Below are positions 1 to 10,324 of a stretch of DNA of 64,000 bases, piece by piece; position 1 is the stretch's first letter; each line of letters opens with the position of its first letter. A model generated the notes under the pieces. It saw only the letters and a program-made list of their open reading frames with translations. It did not search any database and was not told where the DNA came from. The DNA is from Sporothrix humicola (Eukaryota; Ascomycota; Sordariomycetes; Ophiostomatales; Ophiostomataceae): assembly GCA_021396245.1 (NCBI GenBank), contig WNYE01000001.1:496001-560000 (forward strand), read 5' to 3'. Both the position numbers and the translations under genes were made by a program.

Positions 1-2
1 AC

Positions 3-2502
3 TGGGTCCCGATCCTGCATGCCACCCGCTTCCGCGCCGCCCTCGACGACCCCCGCGAACGCCGACGACGTGCCGTCCTGATCCACGCCATCCTCGCCAT
101 GTCCATCAAGTACGTCGACTTTAACACGTTTGGCCTCACCAGCCGCCAGGTCGCCCGCCAGATTCGTTTGTCTCGCCGCGCCGTCCAGCTCAACGCCCTC
201 GACGGCCTCTCCTTTATCAACACCCAGGCCCTCATTTTTCTGGCCTTTGACTATGTATGATTTCCTCGCTTCGCTCGCTTCTTCCCTCGCTCCGCTCGGT
301 GGGCCTTGCTAACACTCACAGATGGGCAGTGGATTGATCGCCAAGGCGTGGCCGATTGTGGCCGCTCTTACCCGCATGGTCGTCTTCCTCCAGCTCAACG
401 TCGAGCCCGACGACGCTTCGGCGCGTCCAGCGCCCCTCGTCCAGCCCGGAGCGCTTTTCGACAGAGCCCGCGACTTGACCGAGGCCGAAGAGCGCAGGCG
501 CATTTTTTGGTGTATTTTCTTCCTGGACCGCATATCGTCCATCTCCGCCGGGTGGCTGCCGAGTCTCACAGCGACCGAGGCCCACCGACGGCTTCCCTGT
601 AGTGGAGGTTTTTGGGCTCGCGAGGAGTCGGTGACGACCCCATATTTTGCTCTCTGGGGCGGCCGGGACGGCGAGGGCGGCGGGAAGTCAAAGGGCAACA
701 TGTCGACCGCGCCGACCAACGTCATGACGGCCTTCCACCAGTCACCCGACTACTATTACGGCAGCTCCCACCACCCCATGTCCAGCCCAGTGACGGCCCG
801 CGACGGCACCACTCCCTCGGGCCCCTCTGCGACTTCTGGCGGCGGCGGTTCTTCCTCGGCCTCGGCCGCCAACACCAACAAGCTGGGCGCCGTCGCCTAC
901 TGTATCGAAGCCACCGAGCACTTGAGCCACGTCACGGCCTTTTTTGCACGACAACCGCCGCCATCACCATCGCTGGGGGAGACAGTAACAGCTGCCGGAG
1001 CCGGAGCTGGCGTGGGCGCCGAAGACCGCGCCGCCATGAACGCATGGCTCACCCGATTCAAAGAATTGGACCTGCGCCTCGTGCACTGGAAGATGAACCT
1101 GCCACAGCAGTGGGCCGACTGGCACGTCTCCCTCAAGATCGATCCCAACCTGACGCTGTGCCACCTCAGCCATTTGGCCAGCATGATTCTCCTGCACCAG
1201 CACATTGCCTACCCGCCGCCACAGTGGTCCAACCTTGTGCGTCCGAGTTTACCGAGTGTCTGCAGTGCCGAGACCTGCGAACAGGCCGTGGCGGATATGG
1301 TGGCTATCTCGCAGAAATACTTGAGATATGTCGGCGGTCTTGCCTGTGGCCAGTTTGCCTTCTGTCTGTATGTGGCTGCCCGGTTTATCCTTGTGCATGG
1401 CCGCATCAGCCGGGTTGCACTACCAGGTGGTGGAACAGCAGCATCGAGTGTGCCCACAAACTCCTCGACAACATCTTCGGCAGTCGACGAGACGCCGCCG
1501 TCGTTCTTTGCCCTCCTCGACAGTCTCGACAACATCTCGGTGCGCTGGAACGGGTACTGTGTGTTTGATGACGAGGAGAATGGCGCCAACAACAACACGA
1601 CGAATGGAGGCAACGGCAACGACAACAGTGCCGGCCCTTCTCCTAGCGAACCAAAGCCCAGACGCCAAGCTTTGGATCTGGCTGCACAGTATGCCGCCCG
1701 GCTGCGGTCTCTCCACCAAAAAGCGACAGCCATTGGCGCCGATATGAACACGCCCGTATCAACCGTCGACGAACTGATTGCACTACTGTCGACGTCAACC
1801 ATGGAGGGCCTCGTTAAAGTCAAGTCTTCGTCGTCGTCGCACGCCGCAGACGGGATGATGGACGGAACGGCTGGTCCTGGAGGTGCAGCGTCGACTTCCA
1901 CACCGTCGGCACTCTCGTCGTCTGCCGCCTCCCATCTGCGCAGTCCCAGTGTCATCCACGGCGGCGGCGTCGAGATTGCCAACATCCTCCAAAACCCTGT
2001 GCCGCCCGGCAGGACTCCCGCCATGACGCCGATGCCGGGCATGACATCGCTTGGTTCGCTGGCATCGCCGGCCAATGGGGCTGCTACTTCCGGCGACAAC
2101 AGTGTCAATAACAATATTATGGGCGGCTACGGAAGCATGCGCGGCGGGCCAGTGTCGGCCAACGTGTCGAATGTGCGCATGATGCCAGGCACGCCGGCTA
2201 CAGCGACAAACGTCTTTAATATGGACATGGTGGCGCCGCAGCATCCCCATCACCAGCCCACTCCCTACCAAATGCATCAGCACCAGCACCAGCACCAGCA
2301 GCATCCACAGCATCATCAACAACATCACCAACAGCAGCACCCTCACCAACAACATCAGCAACACCCGCATCAACAACCGCAGCAGCCTGGTATCGACGAC
2401 GAGGACGAGTTTGCAGCCATGTCGCATCTGCTCTTGGGCGACCAGTTTTTGGACATGGAGCGTGTGATGATGCGCAACGACACGAGTTTTCTCCTGAGAT
2501 AG
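3..2502 (+). CDS. Fungal-specific transcription factor (fungal_trans domain), 5'-truncated
   Basis: Exons are 3-254 and 322-2502, joined in phase 0 across a 67-bp intron with a GTATGA donor and a GCTAAC branch site. The visible 810 residues start inside the fungal_trans (xylanolytic-activator type) regulatory domain. Signs of it are WVPILHATRF at the left edge, then EERRRIFWCIFFLDR near residue 140 and RRLPCSGGFW followed by TPYF near residue 175. The Zn2Cys6 DNA-binding part would lie off the left edge and cannot be seen. The C-terminal third is low complexity: Ser/Asn-rich, then a His/Gln tract at about 2270-2390 and an acidic end. It probably regulates carbohydrate genes in the nucleus. 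Its 3' end faces the GH88 gene 210 bp away, so it may control the neighbouring uronide genes; that is inference. Confidence 0.8.
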
Positions 2503-2712
2503 TCTCTCGTACCGGAGGGCATATTTAATATTGTACATACGAATAATTTACGTCATCCAGTTTACAAGGATTTGATATTTTGGTTACTGTCACTTGTCAC
2601 CTGGAAACGTTGAATATTTTGAATTCTGGATTATCATTTTGAATTAAGAAATGAAGTCATCGCATTGGTATCATGTGTTCTCTTACTCATCATTACCAGT
2701 CCCTCCCACCAC

Positions 2713-4299
2713 CTATCTCGGCGCAACCTGGAGTCCCATGCGCAGCAGCTGGTTCCCAAACTCGAGGAAATAGTAGTCGGCATACACGAGGCCGACATCA
2801 GCATACCGCACTAGGGCATACTGGTTGTTGTTGGCCGTCGAGTGGCGCAAGATGGCGTCCCAGCAGCCTGGCGGAACATGAATGGCGCCTGTGGTGCTAT
2901 CCACCGTAAAGGTAGCAGCATCTTCACGGTCCAGCGAGTACCCGATCGTGTCGTGTGCAATCCGGAGGGCTGCCACAAGATACTTGCCGTCATAGGCTCG
3001 GTCAGCCCCCGTCTTGCTGGCCTCGGCATCTTCTCTCTCCAGCGCCTGGTGGAGCAACAGCAGTCCATTCGCAGCAATCATCCCCGCCGACGTGTCCCGC
3101 AGCGGCTGCCCGTTGCTGTCCTGCTGGTCGGCATCGGCGACGGGCGCATCAAAGTCCCACAGCGGCACGTACGTGTGCGACGCCGCCGGCGATTCGTCGA
3201 GTCTCTGGAGGAAACAGTCGGCCGCTCGCCGCGTCGCATCCAGAAACTCAGGCAGCGCCGTCCAGCCATACGTCTGTGCAAACCCCAAGAGTGCCCACGC
3301 CTGGCCCCGCGACCATGTCGAGCTGTCGGAAAAGCCCTGGTGCGTCATCTGGTACTGCACGACGCCGCCCGCCAGTGTGGGATCTAAATTGACGACGTGC
3401 CATGTCGAGTTGTCGCGGGGTCGCACCAGCGTTCGCAGCACCGTCCGCGCGTGTTGGGTGGCAATCGCCGCCAGCTGCGGATTGTTGGCGTGCCGCGCCG
3501 CATAAAACAGCAGGTCCATGTTGCACATGCTGTCGACAATCACCAAAAAGTTGCGGTCCGGGTCCTCGATCTGGTAGCGTTTCGAGACGGAGCGGTCCCA
3601 GCTGCGGATGGCACCGACCAGCGGGCTGTAGCGGGTGGCCAGGCTGGTGGCGGCTTTGCAGTAGCCCTGCAAACTCGCGGGGTTGCCCGTCAACTCCCAG
3701 TCCATGCGCAGCGAGCGCACGATAAAGCCTAGGTCGTGGCTGTTTGTGCGGGACGTCTGGTCGTGCAAAGGAGCGGACCATCGGCGGCAGAGGGCGAGGA
3801 GCTGGGTGACGAATTTGTCGGTAGGAAGACCTCCTGGGACGCCATATTTCATGGCTCTCTCGAGGACGCAGTACAGGCTCGCCGGGAAGAAGCCGCAGGT
3901 CCAAAACGTGGCGGGTTTCGACAAAAAGTGGCCGTCACTTTTGCTCTTGTTTTCTTCCGGCGACTCCGGAATGTACTCGGGATACGTCGTCAGATTCGGT
4001 TCAGCCTCGAGGTACGACTCGGCCACGCGCCAGATTTTTGCGGAGGCATTCTCCGAATAGAGGCCTGCCAGCGATGTCGATGAGGGTGATGATAAGAGCG
4101 TGGTGGTGGGAGATAATGTCTCCTCGCTCACTTTGAAATCAGCCTCGATGGCTGGTGGGAGAGGGGTCGAAAAGGCCGGCTGGGGCGACGATACGGGCGG
4201 CGACGACATGGCGGTCGATAGCGGGGTTGTCTGGATGCCCGACGTGGAGCTCGACGAGGATGTCGACGTCGTGGCGACAATGGGCGAGCTGGTGTCCAT
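2713..4299 (-). CDS. Glycoside hydrolase family 88 (unsaturated uronyl hydrolase)
   Basis: Single-exon 528-residue protein. GH88 enzymes hydrate the 4,5-unsaturated uronic acid left by a polysaccharide lyase at the non-reducing end, releasing a ring-opened keto acid. Visible family signatures are HDLGF near residue 188 and VDSMCNM near 255, which carry the Asp pair that the family uses for catalysis, and THQGFSDSSTWSRGQAW further on. The first roughly 80 residues are a Ser/Thr/Pro-rich linker with no signal peptide, so the enzyme is probably cytosolic and acts on imported oligosaccharides. It is divergent from the lyase at 6267 and convergent with the regulator at the left edge. I am sure of the family; substrate (glucuronan, alginate, rhamnogalacturonan or glycosaminoglycan fragments) is unknown. 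Confidence 0.87.
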   Translation of the reverse strand: MDTSSPIVATTSTSSSSSTSGIQTTPLSTAMSSPPVSSPQPAFSTPLPPAIEADFKVSEETLSPTTTLLSSPSSTSLAGLYSENASAKIWRVAESYLEAEPNLTTYPEYIPESPEENKSKSDGHFLSKPATFWTCGFFPASLYCVLERAMKYGVPGGLPTDKFVTQLLALCRRWSAPLHDQTSRTNSHDLGFIVRSLRMDWELTGNPASLQGYCKAATSLATRYSPLVGAIRSWDRSVSKRYQIEDPDRNFLVIVDSMCNMDLLFYAARHANNPQLAAIATQHARTVLRTLVRPRDNSTWHVVNLDPTLAGGVVQYQMTHQGFSDSSTWSRGQAWALLGFAQTYGWTALPEFLDATRRAADCFLQRLDESPAASHTYVPLWDFDAPVADADQQDSNGQPLRDTSAGMIAANGLLLLHQALEREDAEASKTGADRAYDGKYLVAALRIAHDTIGYSLDREDAATFTVDSTTGAIHVPPGCWDAILRHSTANNNQYALVRYADVGLVYADYYFLEFGNQLLRMGLQVAPR

Positions 4300-6266
4300 A
4301 TTGTTGTGTGTTGTGCGCTTGTTTTTGCTGATAAAATGATGCCAAGGGTATGGCCAGGGCTAAACTGAGAGGAGGGTAAAAGGGGTGTCAACAAAGACAG
4401 TGTCTTGTTCGAGAGTTGGCAAGCAGTTGTAGTTGACAACTGGGAACCTCTCTTGAGTTCTTCTACTTTTAACTCGATGGGCCTTTATGGAAAGCGGGCC
4501 ATCATTGTGCGAATGCGAGGCAACAAAGTCCGAGATACGAAGTAAGGTCTCTCATGCACTTTGGTTCATTTCGTGGGATGTGCGTTGTTCGTTGCTGTTT
4601 TTCTCATCTTTCTTTTGCAGTTTTCCGTTACCCGCCTATCGCTTGTCTGTTGTCTTTTGCCCCAGTCTGGCGTCACTTTCTCACTCCTCGCTCTCTCTTT
4701 TTGTCAAGTCTTTGTCAGTCTTGCTCTTTTCCTCTCGTTGGTCGCCTCGCCACTCCGACGCCCCTCTTTGCTTTTGGTCTTTCGGTCCTTTGGTGTTCTT
4801 TTCTGCGGCTCTCTGCACTCCGCTGTCCATCTTCCGCTCTCTGCTTCTTCTTCATTTCCTCCTCTTTTCTTCTTCTTATCGTCTCTCTTCTTCTCCTCTC
4901 TCACTCGTTGCTCCCAATTTCGTCCTGTGCTCTCCGTTCTCCATCATTTCCTCTATTCTTACGCCCCTCTTTGGAAACAAGCGCCAAAATGGCAGCCGAG
5001 CAAATGGAAACTGGCAAATGGGCAGAAAAAGAAAGTCCAAGGGAACGGGAAAGGCAAAGGGTCCAAAGTTCCAAAGGACCAAAGAGAGACAAGAGGAGAG
5101 CCAAGGAGAGCCAAAGGGAAAACGGTGGATCTCCGGGGAAAGATCGCCCATTCTGCGTTGTGATCGGGCTTACTTTTTGTCGAGTTACGACGTAATACAT
5201 GCAGTGAGTGTCTTTAACGTCCAACATTGGTGATTGGAGCAACATTGGAGCAGCATTGGCGACATTCGCAACGTTGAATCGGACGTACCAAGCCGGCAGG
5301 CGGCGATCCGGGCCAGTCTCACAGTGGGGAAGCGTCCAGTGGCGCCGCCGAGCACCTCCAAGAAAAAAAGCCAAGAAGAAGAGGCAAAAGAGCGAGAGAC
5401 GGAAAAGACCCTGAAGACATGGAAAGCCAGAAAGCCCAAGTCAGAGCAGAGCAGAACGTGGGATGTTGCGTCGTGGAATCCTCCGCTTACACGCCCTCGC
5501 GGTGTGCATATAGAAAATATAATGCGTCGGCATGCAATTGACATGGGGGTTGTATCGCGGCCGGTGGTGGATTGGCCCGATGCGCCGGCTAATTTGGAGC
5601 AGGTGTGGTGACATTGTGTTGGTAGTTTTTGGTAGTTTTTGGCGTCGTTATGCAGGCGTCGGGGGTGTGGCCGAAAGACTCCGACGTCACTTTTGGTCAC
5701 TTTTGGCCGCTCTTACTGTTTTGGCTCAATGACACGCCAATGACAGCATGTGCAGGAATGCAAAGACGCTCTTTCCATCTTGACCTCCAACTTCAACGTC
5801 CACTTGCAATTGCACTTTCCGTAAACTTTCCGCCAGTCACAATTGTCAAAAGAGGAAGTTGCAGCTGCATCACAAAATTCTGTTTACAACTACGAAGCAC
5901 ACCATACACAAGCGCAAAATGACAATGCTGACAAGAACGAGACAGCGCATCGACGGGCCAACTCGCAAGCCGCGATAAAATAGCACACGACCCAAGAGAC
6001 AACCAAAGACAGCCGCCAGAATGACGATACCAGTTCGTGTTCCGGCAGCATCCTTCCATTTTCATCGACTGTCATAAGTCAAACAAATAAGGAAAGAACT
6101 GTGTGCAGGGTTCTTTCCTTAAACGGACAGACCGTCAACTTGAACATCATACCTTCCTCGGCTTCGACCATCGCCAGCCTTGTCTCTTTACTCCCCCTTT
6201 TCGACTGGCTGTACATGAGGAACTCCTTTACAACAGCCCTGCTCATCAACAACATCAAACCCCACC
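4300..6266. promoter_or_regulatory. Divergent intergenic region between GH88 and lyase genes
   Basis: Almost 2 kb without a supportable gene. About 4590-4935 is strongly pyrimidine-rich on the + strand, and about 5010-5130 is purine-rich with repeated GAGAGCCAAG-like words. Long open frames here (for example 4487-5233) follow from this base composition and match no family I know. It presumably holds the promoters of both uronide genes. Confidence 0.4.
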
Positions 6267-7517
6267 ATGGCCGACTGCATACCCCAGACGGTTACACTCG
6301 ACGGCCGCGAGCTAGCGGCCATCAAGACGAGGCTACAAGACCAGAGTGGGACTGATATCGACACCCTCCGTACAGCGCTCAATCTTCTGACAACTGAAGC
6401 TGACGGCTGGCTTTCTCAAGGCCCATGGTCCGTCACCAACAAGGCCCAGCCGGGCCCCAGCGGCGACATCCACGACTACGTCAGCCAGGCGCCCTACTGG
6501 TGGCCGGACCCTGCTCGGCCTGACGAGAACGGCCTGCCCTACATTGAGCGCGACGGCCAAAAGAACCCCGAGGTGACGAAATACACCGACCGTATCTACG
6601 TCGAGAAGGTGTTTCGGTCAGCCTACGTTTTGTCGTTGGCGGCATACTACACGGACGACCCCCGGTATGCCGTCCATGCCTCCGAGGTCCTCCGTACATG
6701 GTTTGTGGACCCCGCGACAGCCATGAATCCAAACCTCAACCATGCCCAGCTGATCCCGGGCATCAACACCGGCCGCGCCATTGGCATCATTGACTTTTCG
6801 CAAGCCTACGCGAGCGTTCTTGATGGGGCGGTCCTTTTACGAGGCACTCCAAAAAGTGGGTGGACAGATGCCGACGACGTCGGTTTCCGGGACTGGAACA
6901 AAGGGTTCCTCAAGTGGCTCGTCGACGGCGAGTTTGGCCAGACGGAGCACGCCCAGCCCAACAACCACGGCAGCTTTGCGGCCATGCTTGTGGCCAGTAT
7001 TGCTGCGTATGTCGACAGCGGCGAGGTGACTGAAAGCCAAAGCCAAGTGGAAAAAGAGATTGAGTACGTCGCACAAGTCCACGTCCCCTCTACAATCGAT
7101 GCCGACGGAAAACAGCCGGCAGAGCTGGTGCGGACACGCAGCTGGCACTATTCGACGTTTAACCTGCTGGCGTTGACGAGGCTGGCTATGGTGGAGAAGC
7201 AACATCGAGCGAAGCGAGGACAAAAAGAGCGAGGACCACGGCTGTGGGAGAGGCTGTTCCCTGCCATCGAGTATGTGTTGCCGGCGACGATGGGCGGTAG
7301 GGACAAGTGGCCGCACCCGGATCTACAGTTTGAGCAGTTTGCGGCGGCGGATATCGTGCGGGCGGCCGCCGGGGCGGGACACGAGGCGTCAAAAGCGGCC
7401 GTTCCTTTCTTACAGATGCCGCCAGAGGGCGATCTGTGGCCGTTGAGACCGGCACCCGAGCAGCTGGATCCAGTCAGAGCGCCAGGGCAGGCCCCAATTC
7501 AGGCACGGGATGCGTAG
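6267..7517 (+). CDS. Polysaccharide lyase, alginate-lyase superfamily (PL38-like)
   Basis: Single-exon 416-residue protein with an alpha-toroid alginate_lyase-type domain (PF05426). Beta-elimination of a uronic-acid polymer gives an unsaturated uronyl end, the substrate of the GH88 enzyme next door. Visible motifs are SQAPYWWPDP (residues 72-81), QLIPGINTGRAIG (about 163-175), NNHG (232-235, matching the Asn-His catalytic pair of the fold) and RSWHYSTFNL, with Tyr295 in the place of the catalytic tyrosine. There is no N-terminal signal peptide: the start is MADCIPQTVTLDG with good context (ACCATGG), so an intracellular oligouronide lyase is likely. About residues 310-325 carry a basic stretch encoded by a GCGAAGCGAG repeat also found elsewhere in the window. 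The PL38 assignment is from motif memory and is moderate. Confidence 0.75.
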   Translation: MADCIPQTVTLDGRELAAIKTRLQDQSGTDIDTLRTALNLLTTEADGWLSQGPWSVTNKAQPGPSGDIHDYVSQAPYWWPDPARPDENGLPYIERDGQKNPEVTKYTDRIYVEKVFRSAYVLSLAAYYTDDPRYAVHASEVLRTWFVDPATAMNPNLNHAQLIPGINTGRAIGIIDFSQAYASVLDGAVLLRGTPKSGWTDADDVGFRDWNKGFLKWLVDGEFGQTEHAQPNNHGSFAAMLVASIAAYVDSGEVTESQSQVEKEIEYVAQVHVPSTIDADGKQPAELVRTRSWHYSTFNLLALTRLAMVEKQHRAKRGQKERGPRLWERLFPAIEYVLPATMGGRDKWPHPDLQFEQFAAADIVRAAAGAGHEASKAAVPFLQMPPEGDLWPLRPAPEQLDPVRAPGQAPIQARDA

Positions 7518-8195
7518 CAGCCAGACATGTGTGAACTACGGAATAACAAATATTTCGAATAGAAAGAGAGATGTCTCCGTGGGCCGGTGTACCGTCTATG
7601 AGGAAAAGACGGCGGTTCGACCCGGACGGAGGCCTTTATCAGATCAAAGACCCAGCGTTTTCATCTTGCTTCACTGTCCACACTTGCACGCTGTGGGGGC
7701 GAATCGGTGATTCTGTCTCAAGCGGCAAGCTCTAGCTATTTTAGAAGCGAATGAGGTGTACACGAAGTGTACTTGTGTGTAAATGTTGGGGGAAGATGAA
7801 ATGGAATGAAAAGAGGAAAAAACGAGTACAGATACAAGACTGCGAGACGATGTATATGCGTGCTGCCTTGCTGTGTTATAAGAGTCGAGAATAATAACTC
7901 TCGGCAACATGCGCAGGTGGTTGACAATACATCCGGAGGTCTAGCGACAAACGTGTTTGTGACGTTGAAAAAGAAAGAGAAGAGAATTTTCGAATTGGAG
8001 ACGGAAAATTTTGAAGCTATTTAAGCTCCCACTCTAAATCATTAGGTAATCTTGCGCTGTCCTCCCACGTGATGGCGTGTCAAAATCCGGCCTCTGCCTG
8101 GGCTCCACTCTCCATTTGCGCGTCGCCCATCTCTTTCTTCAGAATCACGGCCTGTCAAACCCCTCAATCGTTACGACTCGACAAGCAACGACAAA
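7518..8195. other. Intergenic, lyase 3' flank to EF-hand promoter
   Basis: No gene seen. Apart from one E-box close to the EF-hand start it shows nothing distinctive. Confidence 0.4.
8066..8071. promoter_or_regulatory. CACGTG E-box upstream of the EF-hand gene
   Basis: A perfect palindromic CACGTG lies 125 bp upstream of the ATG at 8196. bHLH factors bind this word. Functional use here is inference. Confidence 0.3.
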
Positions 8196-8866
8196 ATGGT
8201 GAGTATTTTTGAAGTTGCGATATCTCACGGCTCCTGCTAATGCATTTGTGTCTGCAGCCTCCTAAACGCAAGGCTCCGGCGTCGGCCGCCGCATCCTCCT
8301 CGACCCCAGCCAACAAGGGACCCCGCCCCTCGAAACTCGCCCGCGAAAACAACATTTCGGCCCAGGAAGAAGCCGAAATCCGTGAGGCGTTTGGCCTCTT
8401 TGCAGAGCCCATGGACGGCGAAAAGGACGGTGTCCTCCCCATCGGCGACCTCCGGCGCGCCCTCGTCGCCCTGGGCATTCCGCCCGCCTCCAAGTCGGAA
8501 CTCGCCGAGTTTGTCGGCATCCTCGACCCCGATGACGAGGGCTTTTCCCTGTACCCTTCCTTTGTGGCCATTTGCGCCCTCCAGATGCGCACGCGCGCCG
8601 ACCGCACATCGGGAGCCGAGCAGGCGCAAGAAGTGGACGAAGCGTTCAAGCTGTTTGTGGGGCATGGCAACTCCTCGTCTTCCTCGACAGCCCAGACGAT
8701 CACCGTCGCCCACCTGCGGAGAATAGCGGCCACGCTCAAAGAAGACGTGGCAGACGATGTGCTGCGGGACATGGTGCTCGAGGCCAACGGCGGCGCGGGC
8801 GTGGCCCAGGGTGTCGATCGAGACGCCTTTGAGAATGTCATGCGGAGGGCCGGCGTGTGGAGATGA
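8196..8866 (+). CDS. EF-hand (calmodulin/centrin-like) protein with an ATG-only first exon
   Basis: Exon 1 is only the ATG (8196-8198). A 59-bp intron (8199-8257; donor GTGAGT, branch CTGCTAAT, acceptor TGCAG) follows, then exon 2 at 8258-8866. The product starts MPPKRKAP and has 204 residues. It has a basic, Ala/Ser-rich N-terminal tail of about 35 residues. A calmodulin-fold body follows: AQEEAEIREAFGLF leads into a first EF-like loop and VAHLRRIAATL into a later one. Several loops are degenerate, for example EPMDGEKDGV with an insertion, so calcium binding is doubtful in part. The basic start suggests nuclear location. I cannot say which complex it serves. The alternative in-frame ATG at 8240 lies in the intron and would give MHLCLQ, which is less likely. 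Confidence 0.8.
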
Positions 8867-9447
8867 AGCGACGACAACAAAAAGATGACGACAAAAAAGA
8901 CGATAAGACGACACATCATCACGACGACACGACGAGCTGGTAGTTTATGTTGGAAGATAAACCGACTGACTGGAAGTCAGACTCACATACCTTGAGAGAG
9001 TCACGACACAGCTCCAGGCCCAGCAGATTTGCCAGCTAGGGAATCTCGGAGAACCCCAGACTCTTCCCAATATACAGCGCCGAGCCAAGATGAAGAAGGC
9101 TCTGAAGAAAGTACGGTGTCCTTTTTTGGCCGGTCGACTAGCGGTTTAGCCACAGCAAGCGGTTGCCACGTGGGGTTTTGCACTTTTGTGTATGAACCAT
9201 GCAGCTGGCAGAGACACATGGAAATGCATTCGCAGGAGACACGCGTCACAAATATTGCGGTGGACTTCAAGGGCATCTTGTAAGCAGTCAAACGCCGTGA
9301 TATATGCTAGGAAATAATGAGAAATGGCGAGGAGGTAGAGCAACACAGAAACAGCTCATACCGTACACCCTGTATATATATGAAATAGATCAAACTTGTC
9401 CAACATGTCCACCCCACACTTTGTGTCTTTGCCTGTTCTCGCCCACC
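8867..9447. other. Convergent 3' intergenic region
   Basis: This separates the 3' ends of the EF-hand gene and the eIF4E gene. An 84-codon frame at 9029-9283 has no recognisable domain. I see no gene. Confidence 0.4.
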
Positions 9448-10324
9448 CTACTCGGCCCCCTCCTCCTTGGCTGCCGCCTCTGCCTCTTTGGCTGCAGCCG
9501 CCGCGGCCATCTCGTCCCGCTTCTTTTGCGAGTCGAGCACAGCCTGCAGCTCGGGCGGCGCCTTGAAGCCGGCGTGGTCCGAGTGTTTCTTGTAAAAGTA
9601 GCCGTCGGGCTTGGGCCGCAGCTCGGCGGGCAGCTCCTCGAGCACGCACTCGAGCAGGTTGTCGATGGATTTTTGCTTGGACGACTCGCGGTGCCAGATG
9701 GAGATGAGGTGCGAGTTGAACCGGACGGACAAGCCGACGCCGCAGATGGTATCTCCTATGCGTAGCAGTTAGTACACGGGGGACTTAATTTCAAACAGAA
9801 TGCTCAGACTTGGGAGACCCACCCTCCTCCAGAACGGACTGCAACTTCTCGCCAATGGCCAACAGCTGGATCCGCGTCCACACGTCCGGCCCGATGCTCT
9901 TGGGCACGCGGAAGGTCCAGCTGCCACCATTAATGTTGCGGCGGTCCTCCCAGACGGGGCGGAACCCCGACTTGAACAGGTACAGCGACTCGCGCATCTT
10001 GATCTGGTCGACGGGCGTGTTGTTGGCGTAGCGCCAAAAGTCTTGCACGGACTCGATCTGCGATCCCAGCTGTTCGAGCTGTGCCGTGTACTTGTTGTCC
10101 TCGCCGCCTGTGGATGCACTCTGCTCCTTTCCCGGCCTATCGAAGAACACGTTCCAGTAGTGCTGCGTGGGCAGCGCGCGCATCGTCTTTAGAAAGTTGC
10201 GCTTGGCATCGTCGCGCTGTTCCGAGGGCGTGGTGACGCCGCCGCCGGGCGAGTTGGGGTCGGCGGACGAGCTCTTGGAGAGCGACGACAGGCCGCGGGT
10301 AAAGAGGGTCGGACGAGTGGCCAT
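9448..10324 (-). CDS. Translation initiation factor eIF4E, class II (4EHP-like)
   Basis: Minus-strand exons are 10324-9823 and 9755-9448; a 67-bp intron (donor GTGGGT, acceptor CATAG) joins LEEG to DTICG. The 269-residue protein has the cap-binding fold. PVWED supplies the Trp-Glu pair that stacks on and contacts m7G, FWRYANN is the binding-partner helix, and ISIWHRE carries the last cap-pocket Trp. The first cap Trp position reads HYWNVFFD, so Tyr replaces Trp as in class II 4EHP proteins; ICGVGLSVRF also resembles 4EHP more than eIF4E-1. Class II factors bind cap more weakly and often repress specific mRNAs. The C-terminus has an Ala/Glu/Lys-rich tail. The first roughly 45 residues are a Ser-rich extension. 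Confidence 0.88.

Noticed and set aside
4487..5233. 248-codon open frame between the uronide genes
   Set aside because: Composition is CT-rich then AG-rich, three overlapping frames are equally open, and no domain or splice structure is seen.
7610..7630. GGTTCGACCCG, similar to a tRNA B-box
   Set aside because: No pairing T-stem, A-box or acceptor stem around it.
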